NCBI RefSeq assembly: GCF_000172155.1 | Contig: NZ_ABIZ01000001.1 | Location: forward strand, 1,302,001 to 1,366,000 | DNA: 64,000 nt | Source of the DNA: Verrucomicrobium spinosum DSM 4136 = JCM 18804 | GTDB lineage: Bacteria > Verrucomicrobiota > Verrucomicrobiia > Verrucomicrobiales > Verrucomicrobiaceae | Direction of reading: 5' to 3' | Shown: positions 44,268 through 51,391 of the stretch, piece after piece | How the letters are laid out: each line of letters opens with the position of its first letter | Numbering within the stretch: the first letter of the stretch is position 1 | Program-made: the position numbers and the translations under genes | Notes under the pieces: generated by a model | Database searches by the model: none | Told to the model about the DNA's origin: nothing | The model's input: the letters and a program-made list of their open reading frames with translations, nothing else

Positions 44268-44886
44268 GGGACCAGAGAGGGATGCCAGTGATCGGTGGGC
44301 CGCAACGAAGGGGAAGCGGATGTCCCGTGCAGTATCAACAATAAGGGCGGGTAATGGAAGGTTTTTTTTCAATGGGGTGTGGGGGTGGGTAAGAGGTGGG
44401 CAGTGGGCAGTGGGCAGTGGGCAGTGGGCAGTGGGCAGCCGGAGAAAGTAGAAGAGCCGTCCCGGCTCTTGGCAGCGGGGGGAGTGAAGGAGATGTCGTA
44501 TGAAGGGCGGTGGAGCGAGTTGGGCCGGGCGCGATGAGCCGGTCCGGCGTCCCTCCGGGACGGGAGGGTAAGGGGGGGGGCAATCCGGTGGTTGTCACCA
44601 CCCGCTAACGGCCGATGTCCCTTCGGGACGGGGGCGAATGTCACGCGCGTCATTCAGCGAAGTCGCCGGGTTAATGTGTGCATGCCTCGCAGTGATGGTT
44701 CGGCCCATGACGTGCTTCGCGATGGTCCCGGAGGGGCCGTGGATGCCAGCCGGTGGTGAAGGCCTGTAATCAGGCCGGGAACCACCGGATCAATAGGGAG
44801 GAATTGGTTCCGTCCCGGATGGGACGGCGGAAGTGTGCCCAACGGCACGACGGTGCTATATCGCCAGTTGTCAGGCCATTGACGAG
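44268..44886. repeat. Intergenic stretch with heptamer array and REP-like hairpins
   Basis: No gene is supported. 44398-44438 is a tandem array of the heptamer GGGCAGT (about 5.9 copies). 44547-44640 holds CCGGCGTCCCTCCGGGACGG, then ATCCGGTGGTTGTCACCACC and GATGTCCCTTCGGGACGG; the same order of modules occurs at 46515-46605. At 44811-44826 GGTTCCGTCCCGGATGGGAC matches 46430-46450. Hairpins (GTCCC-GGGAC, GGTGGTTGTCACCACC) make these REP-like. Confidence 0.8.
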
Positions 44887-45304
44887 ATGAGACCGGGCGT
44901 GGACAATGCTGCGATGGCCATCGAGAATAGGTTCACGCTGCAATTCGTCTCTGTGGAGGAGTGGATGGAAGTGGCCCAGCGCTACCAGCATGAACATCCT
45001 GCGACTCCATCGACAGCCAGAATAGAGGTGGAAACTGAGCAGCGGATCTATGAGCAGTTGTGCCAGAAGTGGGTGAATGGATGGGATTTCTGTACCGCTA
45101 TTGAGTTGCGCGATGGACTGGCAGGGTCTTTGGAACTGGCTTAGGGCAGAGCACGCATCGATGCCTGAGGGCGTGATGATTCAATTCGAAGTTTGGGATA
45201 TCATCAGCGATGGAGCGATGACTGGCGGCGAGATGCTTCACCGGAGATTGATCTTGTCGGACGGAACCTATGCCGAGCGGATTGATGGCGGGTTGAGTGT
45301 ATGA
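44887..45304 (+). pseudogene. Two overlapping short frames, possibly one frameshifted small gene
   Basis: Frame one (from ATG 44887 or 44914 to 45144) reads FTLQFVSVEEWMEVAQRYQH ... CQKWVNGWDFCTAIELRDGL. Frame two (to 45304) reads MPEGVMIQFEVWDIISDGAM then LHRRLILSDGTYAERIDGGL. Both look protein-like and the second takes over where the first turns bland, so one indel near 45110 could have split a protein of ~135 residues. I do not recognise it. Low confidence. Confidence 0.3.
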
Positions 45305-45363
45305 GCGATGACGTACGATCTGATGCTTGATCCCTGAAGGCCGGGCACTACAGGATGACCTCC

Positions 45364-45918
45364 ATGAAAACCCAGTATTATACCGCGACCAGTCTTGATG
45401 GTTTCATTGCCACAGAAGACAACTCCCTTGAATGGTTGTTTCCCTTGGGCGAACTGAACGAGTCCAGCTATCCGGCGTTCATTGCAGAGGTGGGGGCGCT
45501 GGCCATGGGATCCACCACGTATGAGTGGATGCTGCGCAACGAGGAGAAGGTCGTGGCAGAGGTCGGCTCGGCGTGGCCGTACACGCAGCCGACCTGGGTC
45601 TTTACGAGCCGGGAGTTGCCCGGGATCACAGGGGCGGACATCCGCTTTGTGAAAGGGGATGTGCGCCCGGTGCATGAGGAGATGAAGGCGGCTGCCGATG
45701 GCAAGAATCTCTGGGTGGTGGGCGGCGGGGATCTGGCGGGGCAGTTCTATGATGAGGGGCTGCTGGACGAGCTGATCCTGCAGGTGGGATCGGTGACCCT
45801 GGGCAAGGGCAAGTCGCTCTTTCCTCGTACCGTGCTGAGCCCGGCGCTGCGTCTCACGGCGGTGCGCCAGATGGGGCCGAGCATGGTGGAGCTGCGGTAT
45901 GAGGTGAAGAAGGGGTGA
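45364..45918 (+). CDS. Dihydrofolate-reductase-family protein (RibD C-terminal type)
   Basis: A 184-residue protein of the RibD_C/YyaP-YwjB type. Seen: YYTATSLDGFIATEDNSLEW at the start, ALAMGSTTYEWML (~48-60), TWVFTSREL, LWVVGGGDLAGQFYDEGLLD (G-GG cofactor loop) and ELILQVGSVTLGKGKSLFP. Members bind NADPH and reduce small substrates; most are uncharacterised. A true folA lies elsewhere in the window (53.6 kb), so this is not the housekeeping enzyme. ATG 45355 is an alternative start three codons upstream. Confidence 0.85.
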   Translation: MKTQYYTATSLDGFIATEDNSLEWLFPLGELNESSYPAFIAEVGALAMGSTTYEWMLRNEEKVVAEVGSAWPYTQPTWVFTSRELPGITGADIRFVKGDVRPVHEEMKAAADGKNLWVVGGGDLAGQFYDEGLLDELILQVGSVTLGKGKSLFPRTVLSPALRLTAVRQMGPSMVELRYEVKKG

Positions 45919-45971
45919 AAGTTCGAAGCTTCAAAATACAAACTTCAATCTTCAAACTCCCTGACACTGCG

Positions 45972-46391
45972 ATGAAGAACGGACTGGCGAGATATTTTCC
46001 CAGTGCGTTCTTTATTGCCATCACATGGTTGCCAGCACTGTTGGTATTTTGGATGATCTCAGCGACACCCGACCCGACCGCTTCTGAGGGGTGGCTTGTG
46101 GTGGCAATGTTGGTCGGTGTGCATGTGATCGGGGGAGGCTTGGGCTTGATCGGGAAGCCGGAATCACAAAGCGCCCATCTGTGGGTCTTGCTGGCTCCCA
46201 TCGTGTCTTTTCTCGTTTGGATCGTGATCGCAAGCGGGTGCGGAGTATTTGTCAGGGGGAGTTCCGCGGGAGATGTGCTGAGGGGGGTGGTGGTGACCTC
46301 CATCGCTGTAGCCCTCCTTTGTGCGCCCGCCGCAGGCATGGCACGGATGGTTCAGATAGTGCGGGGGCATTGTGGGCACGTGAAGGGGTAA
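45972..46391 (+). CDS. Small integral membrane protein, unknown function
   Basis: A 139-residue protein with four hydrophobic segments (AFFIAITWLPALLVFWMIS, GWLVVAMLVGVHVIGGGLGL, LWVLLAPIVSFLVWIVIASG, VVVTSIAVALLCAPAAGMA). No family is recognised. The start at 45972 is chosen over a GTG at 45915, because the bases between (TTCAAAATACAAACTTCAAT) look like a non-coding AT-rich repeat. Confidence 0.55.
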   Translation: MKNGLARYFPSAFFIAITWLPALLVFWMISATPDPTASEGWLVVAMLVGVHVIGGGLGLIGKPESQSAHLWVLLAPIVSFLVWIVIASGCGVFVRGSSAGDVLRGVVVTSIAVALLCAPAAGMARMVQIVRGHCGHVKG

Positions 46392-47008
46392 GTGGAAGAT
46401 CGCGGACAATGCTGTTCGTATTTGCGAGCTTTCCGTCCCGGATGGGACGGTGGGTCGGTGATGTGCGTCTGAGGTGGACCGTGTTCTTGCCCGGTTGCAT
46501 CGCGCCATGCCGTTCCGGCGTCCCTCCGGGACGCAAGGGAAGTGGGATGGTGTGATCCGGTGGTTGTCACCACCGGCTAGAGTCCAGCGTCCCTCCGGGA
46601 CGAGAAGAAGCCTCCTCATCGTGCTGCTCGATTGAGCATCTGGCATTTCGCGTGGTTTTCCAATCTTGACTTGAGCGTCCGGATTGGAGAGACTCCTGAC
46701 GTTGTCGGTTGGGGAGGGCATCATGGGCGGCTTGTAGAGTGAGCCGCGTAAACGCGGTACTCCAACCCTGTTTGTGGAGCTTGTGGGGATGAGAGCGGTC
46801 GCTTTGCTTTTGAGGGGCTCCTCCGCCGAGAGCCGGAGAACCCGGTGCTTCCACCTCGAATGCATTCTTTCCTAAAACCTCTGTGCCCTCTGCGTCTCTG
46901 TGGTTAAACCTGAATCCGCAAAACAGAAAAGCATGCCCTCTTGCGAAGGCATGCTTTGGGGTGTGATTCCTGAACTGAACCAAACCGGAGTCGGCTCGTG
47001 GCCGGGGC
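46392..47008. repeat. Intergenic stretch with REP-like modules
   Basis: No gene is supported. 46427-46455 (CCGTCCCGGATGGGACGG) and 46515-46605 (CCGGCGTCCCTCCGGGACGC, ATCCGGTGGTTGTCACCACC, GCGTCCCTCCGGGACG) repeat the modules of 44547-44640 and 44811-44830. 46742-46762 holds the hairpin CCGCGTAAACGCGG. 46876-46910 holds CTCTGTGCCCTCTGCGTCTC, a common dispersed micro-repeat. A terminator for the minus-strand rhodanese gene lies at 46921-46957. Confidence 0.75.
46921..46957 (-). terminator. Rho-independent terminator of the rhodanese gene
   Basis: Read on the minus strand: stem AAAGCATGCC pairing with GGCATGCTTT around a ten-base loop, followed by TTCTGTTTT. It lies ~50 bases after the stop of the rhodanese gene. 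Confidence 0.8.
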
Positions 47009-47983
47009 TTATTTGTCGGCGGTTTTCGGGGCGTCGGTTTCGGCGGGGAGGGACTTGTCCTTGAGCCAGACGTATTCCTTCCAGGCGCCTTCGTAGAGTC
47101 GGACGTTGGGGTAGCCGGCCACGTGCTTGAGGTAGAAGCGCAGGAGGCTGCCTTCGCGGGAGGTGCCGCAGTAGCACATGATCTCCTTGTCCTTGGTGAT
47201 GCCGGCGGCTTCGAGGTCGGCCTTCACTTCGGAGAAGGGTTTGAACTTGTGGGTGTTGTCCTTCTCGGTGAGGCGGGCCCAGTGGAAGCTTACTGCGCCA
47301 GGGATGTGGCCTTTGCGCAGCCAGACTTCGTCCTGGCCGAGGTATTCGTTGATGGGACGGGCATCGACGAGGATGACGCCTTTTTTGTCCTTTTTGGCGA
47401 TCACTTCATCTGCGGTGAGGGCGACTTCGGGGTTGCCTTTCTCCGGGAGTTTCCCGGCAGGGTTGCCGAAGTATTCCTGGGTGGGCTTGAACCCGGCTGC
47501 CTTCCAGGCGGGGAGGCCACCGTCGAGGATGCGGATGTTCTGAATGCCTGCCTTCTCAAGCACGTGCACCACCATGGTGGCGCTGAGGATTTCGTCGTTG
47601 GGGAGGGCCTCACCGGTGGCGTACACGATGTGGAGGCGGTCCTTGTCGGCACCGGCGCGCACGAGGAGGGCCTTGTTCAGGTCCTCGGGCAGGTACTGCA
47701 CGGGCACGGCGTGGTCGGTGCCGCGCAGGGTGTCGAAGTTGATGTGGTGGGCGGTAGGCAGGTGGCCGCGGAAGTAGTCCTTGTAGCCGCCGCGGGTGTC
47801 GAGCACGATCGGGCGCTGGGCGGGATCCGGGTTTTCGATGAGGGCCTTGGCGTCGGCGGGGCTGATGAGGCCGATCTCGGCCTGGGCCATGCCGGTGAGG
47901 AGAGTGGTGACGCAGACGAGGGCGGCAACGAATGAGGTGGGTTTCAGGGCAGGGCAGAGAGCAGCCAGGAGTTGTGTGTTCAT
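47009..47983 (-). CDS. Periplasmic two-domain thiosulfate/3-mercaptopyruvate sulfurtransferase (rhodanese)
   Basis: A 324-residue exported rhodanese. Signal peptide ending in LLTGMAQA. The N-terminal rhodanese domain is inactive (YATGEALPNDEI in place of the Cys loop). The C-terminal domain has the active loop CYCGTSREGSLLRFYL with Cys ~272 (CGTSREG resembles thiosulfate sulfurtransferases more than the CGSGVTA loop of SseA). Other family blocks: IVLDTRGGYKDYFRGHLPTA and VDARPINEYLG. It transfers sulfane sulfur to thiophilic acceptors such as cyanide. Terminated at 46921-46957; a 22-base inverted repeat stands upstream. Confidence 0.88.
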   Translation of the reverse strand: MNTQLLAALCPALKPTSFVAALVCVTTLLTGMAQAEIGLISPADAKALIENPDPAQRPIVLDTRGGYKDYFRGHLPTAHHINFDTLRGTDHAVPVQYLPEDLNKALLVRAGADKDRLHIVYATGEALPNDEILSATMVVHVLEKAGIQNIRILDGGLPAWKAAGFKPTQEYFGNPAGKLPEKGNPEVALTADEVIAKKDKKGVILVDARPINEYLGQDEVWLRKGHIPGAVSFHWARLTEKDNTHKFKPFSEVKADLEAAGITKDKEIMCYCGTSREGSLLRFYLKHVAGYPNVRLYEGAWKEYVWLKDKSLPAETDAPKTADK

Positions 47984-48018
47984 TGTGGAGGTGTGATGCC
48001 TGTGTCAGGGATGTGATC

Positions 48019-48040
48019 TTATGCGCCTATATGCGCATAA
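48019..48040. promoter_or_regulatory. Perfect inverted repeat upstream of the rhodanese gene
   Basis: TTATGCGC, six bases CTATAT, then GCGCATAA: eight-base arms, perfect. It sits 36 bases upstream of the rhodanese start and about 125 bases before the divergent response-regulator gene. The size and spacing suit a dimeric repressor or activator site. No regulator is visibly linked. Confidence 0.5.
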
Positions 48041-48165
48041 GCGCACGTGAACAAACAAGCCGCTCCCTGGAAATCTTGCAATCCCTTTTCTGATCGTTCC
48101 GTTTGGAGGTGCCCCCGCAATTTTGGGGGTTGCGCCTGCGCGACAGCCGCCTTTGTTCCAACGCA

Positions 48166-49521
48166 GTGAGCCAAAATCCCCCCGCACGTACCAAACCCGC
48201 GCGCATCCTCGTGGTTGAAGATGCCAATATCATCGCGCTTGCCATGAGCTACGCCTTGGAGGGGGCGGGTTTTCATGTGGAACTGGCGGCGGATGGTGAG
48301 GAGTGTATCGTAAAGGTGCGTGAGGATCTGCCGGACCTGATTTTGCTGGATATCATGATGCCGAAGATGAATGGCATCGAGGCGCTGAAGATCCTGCGTG
48401 CGGACGAGAAGACGAAGGACCTGCCCGTGATCGTGTGCAGTGCGAAGGACTTCAAGACCGAGCGCCAGGCGGCGGCGGAGCTGGGGGCGCTGGACTACCT
48501 GATCAAGCCCTTCAACCCCGCGGATCTGGTGCGGAAAGTGTCTGCTGCCCTGGGCGGCACCATGGTGGCCGATGCCCGGGTGGCGGGAGCGGGTGTGCTG
48601 TCGGCCTCGGCTGTACCCATCAGCTACCAGCCGGTGCTGGATACGCGGCGCACACACTTCACCCTGTGGGGTACGCGTGGCTCCACGCCCACGGTGGGGC
48701 ATCGGTTCCAGAGGTATGGCGGGAATACGTCCTGCATGTCGTTCTCGGTGGGGAATGACCTGCTCATCTTTGATGCCGGGAGCGGCATTCGCGAGCTGGG
48801 GAACCACATCCTGGAGGGCGGGCCCCGCAAGTTGCACCTCTTCATCACCCACACGCACTGGGATCACATTCAGGGTTTCCCGTTTTTCACTCCGGCGTAT
48901 CTGCCGGGCTTCGACATCACCGTGTACGGTTCCACTGGTTTTGGAAAGAATCTGGAGGCACTCTTCCGGGGGCAGCTGGACCGGGACTATTTCCCCGTGC
49001 AGATGGAGGACATGCGCTCCAACCTGCGCTTCCAGCACATCTCCGACAAACCGGTGGAGATCGGCAATGTGCGGGTGACCTGGGAGTTCTCCCACCATCC
49101 GCTGCCGACGGTGGGCTACAAGGTGGAGACCGGGGAACAGTCCGTGGTGTGGATGCCAGATGACGAGTTCCTCCAGGGCTACACTGGGGCACCCCACGCC
49201 CTGAGCCGGTATCACCCCCAGGTGGCACCTTTTGAAAAGATCGTCTCCTTCCTCAATGGGGTGGACGTGGTGCTGCACGAGGCCCAGTACATGGCGGACG
49301 AGTACCCTTCCCGGATCGGCTGGGGCCACTGCTCCCTGCCCAATGCCTGCGCCCTGATGAAGCTGGCCCGGGTGCAGCGCTGGATTGTGACCCATCACGA
49401 CCCCATGCATGATGACGTGTTCCTGGACCGGAAGCTGTGCCTCACCCGCCAGATTCTGGAGGACATCGGGCATGCCATCCCGGTCTCGCACGGGTTTGAC
49501 GGGATGACGGAGTTTCTCTGA
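48166..49521 (+). CDS. Response regulator receiver domain fused to metallo-beta-lactamase-fold hydrolase
   Basis: A 451-residue two-domain protein. Residues ~12-130 are a CheY-like receiver: ILVVEDANIIALAM, phospho-acceptor Asp ~62 in LILLDIMMPKMNG, and the Lys of LDYLIKPFNP. After a ~25-residue linker comes an MBL-fold hydrolase: LWGTRGSTPTVGHRFQRYGG, GNTSCMSF, THTHWDHIQGFPF (HxHxDH metal site), HPLPTVGY, LHEAQY and THHDPMHDD. The GTRGSTPT-GNTSC start is typical of the cyclic-nucleotide-phosphodiesterase/PhnP-like MBL group. So phosphorylation may control a hydrolase, perhaps of a second messenger. GTG 48166 is chosen as the fold starts there. No histidine kinase is nearby. Confidence 0.82.
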   Translation: MSQNPPARTKPARILVVEDANIIALAMSYALEGAGFHVELAADGEECIVKVREDLPDLILLDIMMPKMNGIEALKILRADEKTKDLPVIVCSAKDFKTERQAAAELGALDYLIKPFNPADLVRKVSAALGGTMVADARVAGAGVLSASAVPISYQPVLDTRRTHFTLWGTRGSTPTVGHRFQRYGGNTSCMSFSVGNDLLIFDAGSGIRELGNHILEGGPRKLHLFITHTHWDHIQGFPFFTPAYLPGFDITVYGSTGFGKNLEALFRGQLDRDYFPVQMEDMRSNLRFQHISDKPVEIGNVRVTWEFSHHPLPTVGYKVETGEQSVVWMPDDEFLQGYTGAPHALSRYHPQVAPFEKIVSFLNGVDVVLHEAQYMADEYPSRIGWGHCSLPNACALMKLARVQRWIVTHHDPMHDDVFLDRKLCLTRQILEDIGHAIPVSHGFDGMTEFL

Positions 49522-49657
49522 GGCACCCGCGGAGAGACCAGCATGAGGGGGGAGACATGAGGCCCGGTCAGGCAGGCCGGGCTTGCATCTGGCCTGAACT
49601 GGCTGCAAGAGGTGTGTGACACCCCGCCCGCTTAGACTCCGCTCCGATTCGTTATCC

Positions 49658-49972
49658 ATGAAAGTAAAACTCCACTCCCAGACCCATGAATGGCATGAGC
49701 GGGATGAAGAACGCCGCCGTCTGCACTTCCGCGCCTGTTGGGATGCGCGGAACTGGCACTTCTTCCACACGACAAATGAGATGGAGGAATGGGAGCCTCT
49801 GCCGGAGCCCAAGCTGGAACATTATGAGGCGCTGCGGGATGTGCTGTGGCGCAAGTATCAGCGCAAGCGTCTGCCCTGGCGTTTTGTGGAGGAGATGGAT
49901 ACCCGTCTGGCGGAGATGCGGTTGCAGTTGGGATTGCCGCCCAAAGGGGCTGAGGAGGAGGAGGATCGGTAG
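49658..49972 (+). CDS. Conserved-looking hypothetical protein, acidic/aromatic
   Basis: A 104-residue protein that I cannot name. It is rich in Trp, His, Arg and Glu: HSQTHEWHERDEERRRLHFR, NWHFFHTTNEMEEWEPLPEP, then a helix HYEALRDVLWRKYQRKRLPW. No signal or membrane segment. The high Trp/His content and lack of low-complexity runs make it a likely real gene. Its stop codon directly touches the octamer array starting at 49973. Confidence 0.6.
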   Translation: MKVKLHSQTHEWHERDEERRRLHFRACWDARNWHFFHTTNEMEEWEPLPEPKLEHYEALRDVLWRKYQRKRLPWRFVEEMDTRLAEMRLQLGLPPKGAEEEEDR

Positions 49973-50112
49973 GTCAGTGCGTCAGTGCGTCAGTGCGTCA
50001 GTGCGTCAGTGCGTCAGTGCGTCAGTGCGTCAGTGCGTCAGTGCGTCAGTGCGTCAGTGCGTCAGTGCGTCAGTGCGTCAGTGCGTCAGTGCGTCAGTGC
50101 GTCAGTGCGTCA
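49973..50112. repeat. Octamer tandem array, about 17.5 perfect copies
   Basis: GTCAGTGC repeated without error for 140 bases, beginning at the base after the stop codon of the upstream gene. Because eight is not a multiple of three, all frames run through it as VRQCVSAS-type repeats; none is a real gene. Related arrays: 50902-50994, 44398-44438 and 62774-62812. Confidence 0.97.
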
Positions 50113-50149
50113 TTTGGGGTTCGAGGGTATTGCTAGCGTCACGAGTTCC

Positions 50150-50860
50150 TTACTTCCGCCCTTTTACCTCGGCGGCGGTGCCTCCGCCAAAGGGGGCTCC
50201 CAGGCGCAGGCCGACGTGGACGTTGGGGAACAGGTAGGTTTCCTCTTGAACGGCGCGTTTGTGCCGGATGCGGCGGGAGAACCACAGGGAGGCGCAGCCG
50301 AGCAGGGCAAGCACCACGATGACCACGGTGGCGAGCTGGCGGTCGTTTTTGGTGAAGACCTTCAGCCGCTGGCGGCGGATCGTTTCCAGACTGGCGATTT
50401 GCTGGGCGGAGGTCTCGATTGCGGCGACCATGCGCTCGTCCGGAATGGGGTTGCCCTGGGTGAAGACGGTGCTGTTGCGCAGGACCATGATGGTGATGTC
50501 ATCCGCCGGGTAGGTGTTCCAGAGTCCGGCAGAGACGGCGATGGCGGGTTGGGAGGAGCCCCGGTCAAAGGCGAAGACGAGGCCAGGCTCCTTATCCAAC
50601 CAGGCGGTGGCCAGCCGCTGAGCGCGCTGGCTGACGGTGATGCCGCTGGTGTAGGTGAAGGTGGCGACGGTGATCCGGACGCCGGTCTGTTGCTGGGTGG
50701 AGGCCAGCAGAGCGGTGAGTTTCGCGGTCTGCTCCGGGTTGAAGAGCCGGGCGTCGTCGTGGATGTTGGAAGGTGGCCGCGGTGGGATCGCCTCCTCAGC
50801 CGCGTGGCTGGGCACGGCCAGAAGCCATGCGAACAGCAGCAGGAGGATGGGGGTGCGCAT
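50150..50860 (-). CDS. TPM-domain exported/membrane protein
   Basis: A 236-residue protein: signal peptide (LLLLFAWLLAVPSHA), a TPM domain (INIHDDARLFNPEQ-like start NIHDDARLFNPEQTAKLTAL, QTGVRITVATFTYTSG, GLVFAFDRGSSQPAIAVSAG), a membrane helix LATVVIVVLALLGCASLW (~177-194) and a basic tail. TPM proteins of bacteria are uncharacterised or linked to photosystem II repair in plants; here the domain would face the periplasm. Both flanks carry octamer/heptamer arrays. Confidence 0.75.
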   Translation of the reverse strand: MRTPILLLLFAWLLAVPSHAAEEAIPPRPPSNIHDDARLFNPEQTAKLTALLASTQQQTGVRITVATFTYTSGITVSQRAQRLATAWLDKEPGLVFAFDRGSSQPAIAVSAGLWNTYPADDITIMVLRNSTVFTQGNPIPDERMVAAIETSAQQIASLETIRRQRLKVFTKNDRQLATVVIVVLALLGCASLWFSRRIRHKRAVQEETYLFPNVHVGLRLGAPFGGGTAAEVKGRK

Positions 50861-51391
50861 GGCGCAATTGTCTCTCGTTTCTGATGGGGAGCAAGGGGGA
50901 AGTCAGTGTGTCAGTGTGTCAGTGCGGCAGTGCGTCAGTGGGCAGTGGGCAGTGGGCAGTGGGCAGTGGGCAGTGGGCAGTGGGCAGTGGGCAGTCAAGG
51001 TGTTGGGAGTGGGTTGTTTAGAGGGCGGGCCTGAGCTTGCGGGGATTGGGGCTTCGTTTGGGGGTGGAGAGAAAGCGCTGGGTGGCTTGGGACCCACCGC
51101 GTTTTTACAAACGCAGCCACTTCTGAGCTGAGGGGTGCGGTGGAGGCTGCTGGTGAATGCATTCGTGAGAATGCGTGAGGGTTGCTGGGCAGGAGTAGGT
51201 TGCGGGACGATGAATTGCAGCAGGGACGAAGAGCGCACCGCGTTTTTACAAACGCAGCCACTTCTGAGCTGAGGGGCGCGGTGGGGCAGTTATGTCATCG
51301 GTCCTGGCTTGCCGGTCCAAAAAAATGCTCCATCACCGGCGGGCGGTGATGGAGCGAGGAGTTACGGTTTAGGCAGCGGGTGGAAGGGGCC
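50861..51391. repeat. Intergenic stretch with heptamer array and two hairpin-repeat copies
   Basis: No gene is supported. 50902-50994 runs from GTCAGTGT octamers into about eight GGGCAGT heptamers. 51096-51144 and 51237-51285 are two near-identical copies containing CGCGTTTTTACAAACGCAG and CCACTTCTGAGCTGAGGGG. Between them lies GCATTCGTGAGAATGC (51159-51174). The same two hairpins make up the tandem array at 58.2-58.7 kb. A terminator follows at 51318-51356. Confidence 0.85.
51318..51356 (-). terminator. Rho-independent terminator of the secreted hydrolase gene
   Basis: On the minus strand: GCTCCATCACCG, a short loop, GGTGATGGAGC, then ATTTTTTTGG. The stem is eleven to twelve base pairs, 36 bases after the gene's stop. 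Confidence 0.92.

Noticed and set aside
49985-50884. Open frame of ~300 codons running through the octamer array into the TPM gene region
   Set aside because: The first part is pure repeat translation and the rest is antisense to a gene with signal peptide and TPM domain.
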